This document shows, one piece after another, positions 44,867 through 54,490 of a DNA stretch of 64,000 nt. Within the stretch, counting starts at the first letter, position 1, and every line of letters starts with the position of its first letter. Source of the DNA: JBKHYJ01 sp046565505 (GTDB lineage: Bacteria > Acidobacteriota > Blastocatellia > UBA7656); assembly GCA_046565505.1 (NCBI GenBank), contig JBKHYJ010000043.1, forward strand, positions 62,001 through 126,000, read 5' to 3'. The notes under the pieces are model-generated. The model ran no database searches and was not told the origin of the DNA. It worked only from the letters and a program-made list of their open reading frames with translations. Position numbers and translations under genes: made by a program.

Positions 44867-45961
44867 TTAAGTCATGTGGGGATAAGTCTCCCCAGAAAGC
44901 CATACGTGCAAAATTTCGCCAGGGGCCGGGCGACGTTTATCTATTTCTTCCAAATTGACTGTATACTGGATTGCCTCGACATGCGCAACTGCAAAGCCGC
45001 GCTCGATGGCCGCCATCAGCGCACCTATTGCGAGTACCTTGCTGCCAATTGGCGAGAGAATGATAAGAGAGCCGCCGACTTCCGCGAAGACACGACTGCG
45101 CAAATCACCGATTCTCAAGATGGTCCGGTATAAGTCCAGGGGGTTTTTTTCGCCTGCATACACAAGGTTGCGCGTATCTACTTGCCAGGTACTTTCAAAC
45201 TCCGCGCTGTAGCTTTGTATGAGCTCATCTTGTAGTCGGGGATGGGAGGAGGGGAAAGGTAAGATGGGGCAAACATCATGCGGCTTCACAAACTCGTGGA
45301 TCTTTTCGAAGATCGCATTACGTCCCGCAACGAGTTGAGGAAGCCAAAGCTTGGCTGCATTCGCATTTTGATCCAGGCCTAACCCGCCCTTAAACCCATG
45401 TATTGTTTCGGCGGTGTCTGAAGCAGTCGGAACAATTAGGTGATCGGTAAGGGGCTCGTCAGTCACCATCAGATGGAGGTTGAGCTTTTTAGGCCCATGC
45501 TTGAATTTAGAGAAGAGGTGACTCACTATCGGAAATGCAACACCAATGGAAAGAGCACTGAAATCAACGACGATATCGGTAATTTCCTTGAAACTTAATC
45601 GGTCGATTAACAGGACCCCATTACGTCCCCCGATCGCCGCCCCATCTGCAGCAAAGACGTCGATGATTACGGTTTCATTTGCGGGCAAGAGGACTTGCAT
45701 CCTATTAAGATTCACTTCAGCCCGGCTTACAAGTGCCCCGTCTGGATTCGGGCGTTCTTCCCGGATAAAAAAACCCTTCGCCCGGGCCCCCATATTGGCA
45801 GCAATCATTTCGCAGACCGTTAATGAACGGGGGTCGAATCCAGCGCCAGCCACGAGCAACATGCGGCGGTCGTCTTGGCTGAAATAATCTGCTACAAAGC
45901 GCTGGGTCTGTGCGCCGCGATGGTTGATGCAATGATCCCAGTTACACGCACTTCCCATCAT
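44867..45961 (-). CDS. Unrecognised protein of the five-gene operon
   Basis: I do not recognise this 364-residue protein. It has a Rossmann-like first strand and loop (RMLLVAGAGFDPRSLTVCEMI), then DIVVDFSALSIGVAFPIVSHL and a late GGSLIILSPIGSKVLAIGALMAA, which recall nucleotide-binding or CARF-like Rossmann sensors. N-terminal HCINHRGAQTQRF holds Cys and His. Its ATG overlaps the ATPase stop as ATGA. A sensor or transferase acting on a nucleotide-like ligand would fit, but that is inference only. Confidence 0.6.
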   Translation of the reverse strand: MMGSACNWDHCINHRGAQTQRFVADYFSQDDRRMLLVAGAGFDPRSLTVCEMIAANMGARAKGFFIREERPNPDGALVSRAEVNLNRMQVLLPANETVIIDVFAADGAAIGGRNGVLLIDRLSFKEITDIVVDFSALSIGVAFPIVSHLFSKFKHGPKKLNLHLMVTDEPLTDHLIVPTASDTAETIHGFKGGLGLDQNANAAKLWLPQLVAGRNAIFEKIHEFVKPHDVCPILPFPSSHPRLQDELIQSYSAEFESTWQVDTRNLVYAGEKNPLDLYRTILRIGDLRSRVFAEVGGSLIILSPIGSKVLAIGALMAAIERGFAVAHVEAIQYTVNLEEIDKRRPAPGEILHVWLSGETYPHMT

Positions 45962-47889
45962 TTTCTATCTCGGGTGATCTCGGCGAGTTCCAAACTAGAC
46001 CCTTCAAGAAAACCGCCCCGCCTCAAGGTTAATCCATGCTGAAGGATGACCACGCCGCCGAGTTCAAGAAGACACCACTCTTGCCCTTTGCAATCGTATC
46101 TGGGCACGAGGGTAAAGGCATTATAGGCAAATCCAAATTGCAGGACGCGAGCCAGATCAGGGTGTTTCTCTGGCAATGAGTCAAACTCTTTCTGGGGAAT
46201 GCCATAAGCATTCGCGCCCGCGCCAAGCGGGGCGTTCGGCTCTAATGAGATCGCCTTGCACCGCTCGGCAATTGTCGTGACCAGGCACCTTACCAACTGA
46301 TATTCGGGGAAGTTCCAGTTGTCGATCACCTCGGTCGCGCGGCGTCTGAGCAGCTTCGTTTGTGTCACTGGGTCCAGTGATGGCCTCTTCGAGCGTATGA
46401 GGTTCGTGGCAATCGTATCGACGAAAACCGCCGCGAGTCGGAGAAACTGTTCTGCATTCTCCGAACTGGCATCGCAGAGGTCATCCATCCCGACATAAAA
46501 AGGACGCGCATATTTGTGCAGAAGGTGGATACGCGCAGCTTCGTAAAGGTTAGAATCGACGACGAACGGCTTGGTCGGTTCGGGGTCGGCCCCCTGATCA
46601 AACAAACCACGCTGCGGGACGCGTTTAGCGTAGCGATGCATTAGCACGCTAAGCATTGCCAGACGAATATCCTCATTAATAGGCCTTTGATCTGGCTTAT
46701 ATGCTGCCACCTCTTTCACCAAGGCCGCACGGCGTGAGTTTGAGATCAGCAGCCTCTCTTGAGTAGCAGCGACGCTTGCCTCAAGCTCCTTTCGCTTGCC
46801 AGATGGGAGCGGCTCAATATCGAGACTCAGTAGATCGGCCATGCTGGTGAGACCACGGCTGCTGAACAAAGACATCTGGCGGAGATATCGGGTTGACATA
46901 TCCTTAGCCAAGGCACGGAATGCTCTGCGTTGCCCTCGCCTCTCTCCCACCACGCTCTGCAGCATGATTTCGGTTGTATCCCGCTGCGGGGTGATGCCCG
47001 CAAGCTGTACACGCTCGGAGCGGTCCTCAGTTACAGCAGCCAAAGCCTCCCCAGGATGCATGACATCCAGCCGCGTCAGTACCCATCGCGCGACGCGCAG
47101 TTCGCGGCGGACGAGCCAATGTCGCAGGCTCTTGAACTGGGCCGGGTGTAGCGCATGTGCATCGTCCAGAATGATTAGTGGGCGGAGCATCAATGTTTCT
47201 TTGCTTTCCGGTACTCCGACGCAAATTTTGAACTGCTCGATCACATCAAATGGTCGGTATGCGCCGGTGCCTTCCGAATCAAGTAACGATATATCAGGGG
47301 CAATCAAAGCGCCGATGATCTTGTATAGCGAAAGTTCAACGCCCCTAGCCCGTGCCAAGAGATCCGCTGCCTTGGTACCGCCGATGGCAGCCGTTGCTGC
47401 TTCCGCATCGGGTCGCGGAATTATCTCGACGTCTGCGAGGTCTACTCCCGATGCAGTCAGGTGCCTAATCCAGCCGAGAACCGCACGCGCCTGAATCAGC
47501 GCCGTCATCAATGACAACTTCAGGTCATCGGGGTAAGGGAACTCCCAGAAGTCACGGTAATCAGTTTCCATTGCCAAACGGTAACCGAGGACAAGCGGTT
47601 TCTCCTTCGAGATAGCTCTACTTTCGACCAAAGTGTGGTGCAGGGGGCGGTAGGTCTGGATCCTGCTGTGCCGCAGAAGTGCGACAAGTGTCGGGTATTC
47701 AAATAACCGCCCGAGAGTGGTCTTGCCACTACCCGGGGTGCCGCGCACGAAGACCAAGCGATCATAAAGAGCACCGGTTTTGCCAGGCTCCTCCAGAAAG
47801 TACCGGACTGGTTCAGCACTGACGATCGCCAGGAATGCCTCTTCGTCGTAGAGCAATTCTGTGGCGCGTTTGAGGAACGGGTTCTCCAT
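45958..47889 (-). CDS. P-loop ATPase of the five-gene operon
   Basis: A 643-residue ATPase with Walker A GTPGSGKTT (50-58) and Walker B LIILDDAH (238-245), then a long helical C-terminal region. It looks AAA or STAND-like, as often found in conflict systems, but I cannot give a family. The ATG at 47889 (MENPFLKRATELLYDEEAFL) is chosen because AAGGA lies 5 bases before it and it clears the upstream stop; a longer frame to 47964 would overlap the PRTase gene by 59 bases. Confidence 0.8.
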   Translation of the reverse strand: MENPFLKRATELLYDEEAFLAIVSAEPVRYFLEEPGKTGALYDRLVFVRGTPGSGKTTLGRLFEYPTLVALLRHSRIQTYRPLHHTLVESRAISKEKPLVLGYRLAMETDYRDFWEFPYPDDLKLSLMTALIQARAVLGWIRHLTASGVDLADVEIIPRPDAEAATAAIGGTKAADLLARARGVELSLYKIIGALIAPDISLLDSEGTGAYRPFDVIEQFKICVGVPESKETLMLRPLIILDDAHALHPAQFKSLRHWLVRRELRVARWVLTRLDVMHPGEALAAVTEDRSERVQLAGITPQRDTTEIMLQSVVGERRGQRRAFRALAKDMSTRYLRQMSLFSSRGLTSMADLLSLDIEPLPSGKRKELEASVAATQERLLISNSRRAALVKEVAAYKPDQRPINEDIRLAMLSVLMHRYAKRVPQRGLFDQGADPEPTKPFVVDSNLYEAARIHLLHKYARPFYVGMDDLCDASSENAEQFLRLAAVFVDTIATNLIRSKRPSLDPVTQTKLLRRRATEVIDNWNFPEYQLVRCLVTTIAERCKAISLEPNAPLGAGANAYGIPQKEFDSLPEKHPDLARVLQFGFAYNAFTLVPRYDCKGQEWCLLELGGVVILQHGLTLRRGGFLEGSSLELAEITRDRK

Positions 47890-47905
47890 GCGATTCCTTA
47901 ACAAC

Positions 47906-49012
47906 TCATGAATGGCGCTGCCTCCGCCGGAATAGCGGGCGCATTGCATGATGGCGGTCACCACCGTCGCTTTCGGCCCAGAGCAGGGCGATGGAGTTAT
48001 TAGGTGTGTTATGATCTAACACTAGCGGAAGCGCGCACCCTCCAAAGCCGAGCCTAACATCATCACCGCCCACTCGGGTATGCTCAGTCTCTATCCCAGG
48101 ATCATAATACTTCTCAACCAAATGCATGAATGATTCGAACCGCCGGTGGTCAATTGGTAGATTCTCCGGCAGAACAGTGCCGAATGAGAACTCCACCCTC
48201 TGAAACCACTGGATTGCCGACATCTCCTGCCGAGCGGCTTCATACAACCCACCGACCGCAAGGCTGGCGCTGTGGGTCGCAATATAGTGATGAACCGCCA
48301 AAACGAAGTCTCGCTCGCAATGAGAATCGAGGACCTCATGGGCCACTTCCCAAAATCGCATCAGCTTGCCTGTCCAGGCGTCGTCTTTTTCTTTCTTGCG
48401 CAAGAATGTCTTGCCGGTTCCAACGAAATCATCGATCAAGAAAATGAAAGCGAACTGTGCGGTGTCGTCGTCAAGACCGGAGCGTAGCTTGTTCAATAGA
48501 TCATCCCATTTCCTTCTATTGATCTCAGTTGCTAAGACGATTTGCTCATTGCTAATACTCCGAACGTTGGCCCGCCGGAAAATATCGATACGTGCACCGT
48601 CGCTAAGGGCGAAAAAAAGGGTCTTCCTGAGTAGCGTAGTGTATGCCTGAACCGCCATTGCGTCACCCCAGACGCGGTACGTCGGGATGCTCATGCGATC
48701 GGCAACCGTTGCCAAGAGTCGGCGCTCAACCGTCTCAGGATAGAATAGCTCGACCAGATGTTGCATCTCGGCTGGCCCGATATACACGAGGTGATCACGA
48801 ATGAATTCATAAGCGGTTCCGCGCTGCGCTGGGGAGAATTGCTGCAACCAGTCGACTAAGCTTTCGACGAACCGAGCGCCGGCGAGGTAGTCCTGATACC
48901 CATCATACTTGATACCTGACATAAGGCGAAGCCAAGCGAACTCTTTGCTGGCACGGTCCGTATCCCAATTCATAATTTCGCTCAATACACGTAAAACGAG
49001 ATCCTGATTCAT
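47906..49012 (-). CDS. Phosphoribosyltransferase-like protein of the five-gene operon
   Basis: A 368-residue protein with a mainly helical N-terminal half and a PRTase-like core. The PRPP-loop signature is FIFLIDDFVGTGKTF (about 195-209), and late in the chain LGFGGCALPLVLDHNTPNNSIALLWAE repeats a pattern of PRTase-like proteins seen in predicted conflict systems. Such a domain would bind or transfer a 5-phosphoribosyl group. Its ATG overlaps the stop of the SIS-HAD gene as ATGA, so translation is coupled. Confidence 0.72.
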   Translation of the reverse strand: MNQDLVLRVLSEIMNWDTDRASKEFAWLRLMSGIKYDGYQDYLAGARFVESLVDWLQQFSPAQRGTAYEFIRDHLVYIGPAEMQHLVELFYPETVERRLLATVADRMSIPTYRVWGDAMAVQAYTTLLRKTLFFALSDGARIDIFRRANVRSISNEQIVLATEINRRKWDDLLNKLRSGLDDDTAQFAFIFLIDDFVGTGKTFLRKKEKDDAWTGKLMRFWEVAHEVLDSHCERDFVLAVHHYIATHSASLAVGGLYEAARQEMSAIQWFQRVEFSFGTVLPENLPIDHRRFESFMHLVEKYYDPGIETEHTRVGGDDVRLGFGGCALPLVLDHNTPNNSIALLWAESDGGDRHHAMRPLFRRRQRHS

Positions 49013-50976
49013 AGGTGCTTTCCTAGCTGTCTTGAGTCAATGTGAATCCGTAGGGATTCATGAGTTACTTCCATGGCATCAAGATAACCCAAGGTTGCTT
49101 GAACTCCGCGATGCCCGGGGGGGGCGATGTTCCAGCAGGTCTTCGGATCTGGTGACACATCATCAACACTGAGCGCAAATCTCTCAGAGAGCAACGCAAA
49201 ATCGTTTCCTGGCCACCTTCCGCGGTCGCCAATACAGAGGACGGTCTCCGATTTTGCCCCGCTAATCATCCTTCTGACACGCTCGACGAGGTGTCGCTTA
49301 GAAACCCCGGGCGCGATAATATCCATCGAGTGGCTAGAGCGAAGCACACCCAGACAATCATCTCCGACACTTCGCGTAATCTGTTGGACTACATCCCACA
49401 CACGTCCATCCAGTAGGGACGTCTTAGGCTCGATCGTAATCTGCATGTGTCTATAGGTGCACAGCGCGATCGCATTCAGCCAACTGTTTGAGCTAAGAGC
49501 GCTAGCAACCGCTTTCAATGCCATACAAGGAGCCTCGGTCGCAGACGGATCAATATCCTCTGTAAGGGGCCCTATGTATGCTCCATTATAATACCCAAGC
49601 ACGACGCGCGGCCATAGATGCGGTTTGACCTGTCGCTCGAAGGCTTCCTTGACCGACTTTCCTCTTCCGGTGGCCACACCGACGATGATGCCAGCTTCGA
49701 GTAATCGCTCTAGCTGATTCACAATTCCTTCATCGAGTCCAATATATCGATTACGCCCATCGCAGAGGGTCCCATCATAGTCGAACACCACCGCGCAAAA
49801 AGTCGCAGCGGCTAACTCTTCCACAAAAACCCTATAGGCCCGCATCCAGTAGGCAACTTCGTTGCCCCTGTCAAGTGTGTCGATCCGCAAACCAGTTTTG
49901 CGCTCTATGGATACCTCCTCCAGGGATCGCGTTGAAGGATTAAAATCGGCTGATTTGCTGATAGCGCGCAAGTTATAGAGCTTTTGCCCAAATGTCGGGA
50001 CGCCTGGACGGCCCGGATCAATACCGCGCGCTTCACCCGCCAGTCCGGCGATTTCCATAGCATAGACGAGCGAGGCAAGGCTTGCGCGCGGCCCTTTCTG
50101 TGGTATGTCGATCCTCGCCACGGGAATACTCTCCGGCAAGAGACGAAGTGTCTTATCGGCGAGATCAGAATCTGCCTGGGTTGCCAATGCAAGAACTGCC
50201 GTCGAAGTCCCTTTCTTTGCGAGCCAGTGGTGACGGCCGTGAGCGAAGTTACGGTAGTCTGCCATCTGCAGCGAGCCAAGCGCGGCCTCTGTAAATTTCG
50301 ATTCGAGATCGAGTGCCGCTGGCTGTGTTGAAGTGCCGTAAAGGACGATCAGGGTTTCCCGTTCCCAAAGCGGCTGGCAAAGGTGGCGGAGTTGGCGTCT
50401 GAGCCCGTTTTGGGTCGAACTGGGATAAGCCAACCCACCGAGAGTCGAAGGCAGCGGCTGAGTGACAGCAAATGCCGTCTCATATGCGCGGGTCAAGATC
50501 ACGGAGAAAGCCAACAGCGAGTTTGTAGCGAGAAATCCATCCTGCCCGACTGGTAGATTGAAATCTATGAGATCTACATGCCGATATTCCCGGGCAAGCT
50601 TGGAAAGTGGGCTATCGGTGCTTGCGCAGATGACTACAAGTCGGCGCGGTTCATGCCCTATGAGTTGCTTGAATGCGGCAATAATGTCCGAGTTCTTGCC
50701 GCCAGCGCTGATCAGCAAAGCAGCCGTTTCCTTTAATTCCGCAGCCGCCGGTAGAACCTCAAGCGGAGTTACTGATTTCGCGATCTTGCCCGCAAATTTT
50801 TGATGCAGCCGTGCGGCGATACTGGCAGCCGTGAGTGATCCTCCTGATCCGGTCGCTAGGAGCGGGAAGGAGGATGAAGAAGCAATTATCCCTGCCAATG
50901 AAGCGACGGAGATATCCATTGCCCATGCATAGGTTTCCTCAAGAACCTGTAGCTCAGTGGTATACGGTTTCCCCAA
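49009..50976 (-). CDS. SIS (sugar isomerase)-HAD phosphatase fusion, first gene of the five-gene operon
   Basis: A 655-residue fusion. Residues about 30-330 hold two SIS subdomains like the GlmS/AgaS isomerases: LLATGSGGSLTAASIAARL, ISAGGKNSDIIAAF and a second half with GTSTQPAALDLESKFTEAALG and DYRNFAHGRHHW. Residues about 390-635 are a Cof-type HAD phosphatase with Asp399 and Asp401 in FDYDGTLCDG and GDRGRWPGND late. It may isomerise an amino-sugar or keto-sugar phosphate and remove the phosphate. The start is TTG at 50974-50976, with AAAGGGG a few bases upstream; the next ATG is 19 codons later. Confidence 0.82.
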   Translation of the reverse strand: MGKPYTTELQVLEETYAWAMDISVASLAGIIASSSSFPLLATGSGGSLTAASIAARLHQKFAGKIAKSVTPLEVLPAAAELKETAALLISAGGKNSDIIAAFKQLIGHEPRRLVVICASTDSPLSKLAREYRHVDLIDFNLPVGQDGFLATNSLLAFSVILTRAYETAFAVTQPLPSTLGGLAYPSSTQNGLRRQLRHLCQPLWERETLIVLYGTSTQPAALDLESKFTEAALGSLQMADYRNFAHGRHHWLAKKGTSTAVLALATQADSDLADKTLRLLPESIPVARIDIPQKGPRASLASLVYAMEIAGLAGEARGIDPGRPGVPTFGQKLYNLRAISKSADFNPSTRSLEEVSIERKTGLRIDTLDRGNEVAYWMRAYRVFVEELAAATFCAVVFDYDGTLCDGRNRYIGLDEGIVNQLERLLEAGIIVGVATGRGKSVKEAFERQVKPHLWPRVVLGYYNGAYIGPLTEDIDPSATEAPCMALKAVASALSSNSWLNAIALCTYRHMQITIEPKTSLLDGRVWDVVQQITRSVGDDCLGVLRSSHSMDIIAPGVSKRHLVERVRRMISGAKSETVLCIGDRGRWPGNDFALLSERFALSVDDVSPDPKTCWNIAPPGHRGVQATLGYLDAMEVTHESLRIHIDSRQLGKHL

Positions 50977-51353
50977 ATCTTACCCCTTTCCATAATAGTA
51001 GTCTAAATCATCTCGAGTATTGTGCACCTGGGCGCATGTTCAACGTGCCTGTTGAGTTCCTAAAGCCCTCCAGTATTGATCTGGCAGGCAGCAATTAACA
51101 ATAGATGCCGCCAGAGTCTCGGCCTAGTATAGAATTGCGAGCGTTGTGAAACAAACAAATACTAGATCCGGCGTTTCGTTTTTATTTAATCACGTAAGCA
51201 CGCTTCTATTTCCAGGTTCTGAGCATCGGCATTGAATTGCTTCGGATTATTGATTGCGAGGGTTATGGGGGTTAGGGGCTAGTGTGATGAGCATGAGAGT
51301 TTGGCTTGATACGTTCTGCTGCCTGCGTTCATAGGCGAATTGCAGTGCTAAGG
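50977..51353. other. Promoter region of the five-gene operon
   Basis: These 377 bases separate the SIS-HAD gene from the TIR gene, both leftward. They should hold the operon promoter. The sequence is A/T-rich for the window and I see no gene. CTCGAG occurs at 51012-51017. Confidence 0.45.
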
Positions 51354-52391
51354 TCATGGTGTAGATGTTGATGACCCCGCTTTGAGGTCGCGCATCAATC
51401 GAGTAAAAGCCTTCTGGTACGAGTCATGATCTTTCCACTTGCTGAAATCTCCGATGTGACGCATCCTGCGAAGTGATGCGGCCCATGCTTGGCTGCTATT
51501 CATAACGGCATCGTCTATCCGAACAGGGAAGAGGACCAGGCGGTTCTCCCTGTGCTCTCGCTCGAACGCGCTTTCTACTTCCTCTTCAACCCAAGGACTC
51601 AAGATCGATTGCCCTGAAAGTATGAGCAGTACCTTATCATGCACCCTTATTGACTCGTCTATGCGCTGCCTGAACTTATCACCTATTCTTAAATCTTTAG
51701 GTGCGAACCAACAGCGCACCCCCTTGTTTTGGAGGTCGGCATATAGCCTTTCTGCGAAATCATGGTTCTTGCTGGAGTAGCTTATGAAGCAGGAATAGAA
51801 ATGAACCAACTGATTAACTAGCGATGGCAGATACTCTATAAGGTTTTCTGGAACCCCTGCGCCACGGAGAAAATTAATCGGGATATATTTATTAGACCGA
51901 TAAAGGGTGTGTGTTCCTATGATGGAAGGACCTGAATGCACCGCTTTTTCGAGGCCATTTGCCACGCTAAGATCATTATCTCCAAATATAGTAAAAGAAA
52001 ACTCTGCCTCCTCGAAATTTGTCCCTTCCAACCGTGCCGAACTAAGATTGCAATCTATTATGCTCGCTGATCTGAGGTCAGCGAAGTTCAGGTAGGCTCC
52101 GACTAAATTTGAGCCCTGTATAATTGCGTGCCGTAAATCTGCAAACTGTAAGCCAATCCAAAAACAATCTGCCCTGTCGATCCACGCACGGCAGAGGTTA
52201 GCATCACTTAAATTTGCTTCCTGTAGATTTGTATCGCTAAGATTAGCATCTGAGAGATTGGAATTGCTGAGTTCTAACCCGTGCAAGTCCGCCCCCCTTA
52301 AATCTGGTGTTATTTCATGATTCACCCTTCTCCACTCATTCCAGGCCTCCACGCCCTGCTTGAGTATCTTCACATGCTCTGGATTAGCCAT
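51354..52391 (-). CDS. Pentapeptide-repeat TIR-domain protein
   Basis: A 345-residue protein. Residues about 30-130 are pentapeptide repeats (A(D/N)LXX units such as LSDANLSDTNLQEANLSDAN), and about 198-345 are a TIR domain with FYSCFISYSSKNHDFAERLY, CWFAPKDLRIGD and SPWVEEEVESAFE, where the catalytic Glu of NAD-cleaving TIRs would lie. It may be an effector that depletes NAD or makes a signal; this is inferred from family. The ATG at 52391 is chosen over a GTG nine bases earlier because GAGG lies 9 bases before it. No partner sensor is adjacent. Confidence 0.88.
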   Translation of the reverse strand: MANPEHVKILKQGVEAWNEWRRVNHEITPDLRGADLHGLELSNSNLSDANLSDTNLQEANLSDANLCRAWIDRADCFWIGLQFADLRHAIIQGSNLVGAYLNFADLRSASIIDCNLSSARLEGTNFEEAEFSFTIFGDNDLSVANGLEKAVHSGPSIIGTHTLYRSNKYIPINFLRGAGVPENLIEYLPSLVNQLVHFYSCFISYSSKNHDFAERLYADLQNKGVRCWFAPKDLRIGDKFRQRIDESIRVHDKVLLILSGQSILSPWVEEEVESAFEREHRENRLVLFPVRIDDAVMNSSQAWAASLRRMRHIGDFSKWKDHDSYQKAFTRLMRDLKAGSSTSTP

Positions 52392-52591
52392 GCCGCCCAC
52401 CTCTTGCAGAAATTTGGGCGCAGTATTGTATGGACATAATGCGCAAATAATGTAGCGTTACTATCATCAATCATCATTTTCACCACTGAATCAATATGTA
52501 TTAGTTCAGGTGCCTAGCGGTCGAGTTGTCCAGGCGAATTGTTGTTAATCAGTTTGGTAAACATACGTTATTTGAAATGTGATGCATACTC

Positions 52592-53734
52592 TCACTGAAC
52601 GCCGATCATTTCAAGCCTTCTATCCAGAGCTTGGCGGATATTATTCAGTACTAGTTGTGGTGTGGCATCGCAGCAGATTGACTCTACTCTCAAAATTCCT
52701 CCTTCAACCGTACCACCATTATTCAAAACCGCTCTGGCGAGTTGTACTAGTTCTTCGCTCGTCGTAGCGCAGCATATCCCGAATGTACTCAGAATGCGGC
52801 TGTTTTCTTCTTCATGCCCGGGCATTGGTTCAGTTAGAATCAAAGGCCGTCGAAGGTGAAGGACCTCTGCCGTTGATAAGGCACCTGGTTTTGTAACTAC
52901 AAGGTCAGATGCAATAAGGTATGGAAGCGGATCCACGTAACCTAGAACTTCCGCGGCTTTGTCAAATGCCGACTTTCTCATATAGAGCTGTATTTGCATC
53001 TGTCTTTCTTTGCTTCCAGCTATTACTATTAACCTTGACTCTAGTCTTGTAAGCGCTTCGATTATATTCTCCAAGCCCCACCCCGACCCTCCTCCCATGA
53101 CAACAATCAGGTGTGAACCAGCCGGTACCTTGAGATGCGCCCGTGCCGAGTTTCTGTCGGTAGGTTTGTAGTACGCCCTGCGCAATAACATTCCAACTAC
53201 CGTCATCTTATTTTTTGGGACGCCGGTACGCTCGAGGTCGAGATGTTGGCTATTTGTTGGCACGAGATAACGATCAACACTGGGGAATAACCAAAAAGGC
53301 TGGGTATGCCAATCCGAAATTGCTACCCACAGCGGAGCTTTGAGTTTCCCCACCCTCTTGAGATGGTCTGCGGCAGCCGTGGAAACTGGATGTGTCGAAA
53401 GTACCAGTTCTGGCGCGGTCATCATAAGTAAATGACGAGTCCGGCGAAATTGTCGAGGCAACATGCGTTGACGGTACCAATTGATTCCGGGTACGTTGGA
53501 CCAGTTTTGGTAGAGCCATCGCCACAACCAAGGCATCTTATGTAGAAGCCAGAAGTAGACCGTTACAAATCCAGAGAAGCGCCGATGACTGTCTAAGGCC
53601 AGTACGTCGACTGCGATAGCATTGATCCCTGCGGATAGCAGAAGCTCGCAATAATTCTCAGCCAGCGCTTGGTGCCCTCTAGATCCCGAGCAAGCATATA
53701 AAACAACAATGAATGGGGGCGTCATCCTTTTCAC
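52592..53734 (-). CDS. GT28/MGDG-synthase-type glycosyltransferase
   Basis: A 380-residue GT-B protein. The N-terminal half begins IVVLYACSGSRGHQALAENYCELL, as in MGDG synthase and diacylglycerol glycosyltransferases, and the C-terminal half has VVMGGGSGWGLENIIEALTRL and the sugar-nucleotide site LVVTKPGALSTAEVLHLRRPLILTEP. It would glycosylate a lipid at the inner membrane. The GTG at 53734 directly abuts the upstream stop; an ATG nine bases later is an alternative. It is coupled to a membrane protein gene. Confidence 0.85.
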   Translation of the reverse strand: MKRMTPPFIVVLYACSGSRGHQALAENYCELLLSAGINAIAVDVLALDSHRRFSGFVTVYFWLLHKMPWLWRWLYQNWSNVPGINWYRQRMLPRQFRRTRHLLMMTAPELVLSTHPVSTAAADHLKRVGKLKAPLWVAISDWHTQPFWLFPSVDRYLVPTNSQHLDLERTGVPKNKMTVVGMLLRRAYYKPTDRNSARAHLKVPAGSHLIVVMGGGSGWGLENIIEALTRLESRLIVIAGSKERQMQIQLYMRKSAFDKAAEVLGYVDPLPYLIASDLVVTKPGALSTAEVLHLRRPLILTEPMPGHEEENSRILSTFGICCATTSEELVQLARAVLNNGGTVEGGILRVESICCDATPQLVLNNIRQALDRRLEMIGVQ

Positions 53735-54490
53735 TTAATCTCTCGCTGGATCTCTTACTGTGTTTAACCGAACAATCGTCCACAGCCGCGGCACCTTGAA
53801 TAGATTAAAGTAAATTAAAGCTACGGGAATAACATGGAGAAAGATGATTATATAGAGAGTGATTCGCGCCGTTGAGAACACAGTCGCTATACTTTCGATC
53901 TGTGACTGCGTGAATTGACCAGCAGTAATCGGACCAGAAGTAGGATCCTGAGGAGGTACCAAAGAGAGTGTTGACGCGATTGTCAGCAGTTGATCAACAG
54001 GGGTACGAAGGATGCGCCACGAGGCATATAGAAGCGAAGTGGATACAGCCAGTGGTACAAACGTCAAGAAAGGGGTATATAGGACGCGAGGCCAGCGTGT
54101 CGCGCTAGCCATGCTACGCCGCCAAGTTTCCCATCCGATAAAACCACTATCAGGGGGACCGCCGTAAGAAATAAATTGTGCGATCTCATGTATCTCAACG
54201 CTTTTGTAAAGCAGGTACGTCATTGATACTGAGTTCAGGAATGCGATTACCATTGGCGCATAAATGTTGTACCCGCCATTCCCGAGAACGAGTATCACAA
54301 GGGGTTTCACCTGTGGACTGATGATCCATGCGGCGACACCGATGAGTCCTATGACATAATAGACTCTGAAATATCCTTGTACTTCCTTGTCAGCTTCACG
54401 AATGTCTTGTCGAAAAGCAACCATCTCTCCTTCAGACAGGGGGCGTTTGAATTTAGGTAAGTTAGAGTCCGAGGTTCTACGTTTCGGCAT
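53735..54490 (-). CDS. Hypothetical four-helix membrane protein
   Basis: I do not recognise this 251-residue protein. It has about four membrane segments (around residues 45-65, 70-95, 140-165 and 205-230) and basic ends. The ATG at 54490 (MPKRRTSDSNLPKFKRPLSEGEM) is chosen because a longer frame adds a Cys-rich unlikely head. It abuts the GT28 gene, so the two products may work together in the membrane. Confidence 0.65.
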   Translation of the reverse strand: MPKRRTSDSNLPKFKRPLSEGEMVAFRQDIREADKEVQGYFRVYYVIGLIGVAAWIISPQVKPLVILVLGNGGYNIYAPMVIAFLNSVSMTYLLYKSVEIHEIAQFISYGGPPDSGFIGWETWRRSMASATRWPRVLYTPFLTFVPLAVSTSLLYASWRILRTPVDQLLTIASTLSLVPPQDPTSGPITAGQFTQSQIESIATVFSTARITLYIIIFLHVIPVALIYFNLFKVPRLWTIVRLNTVRDPARD

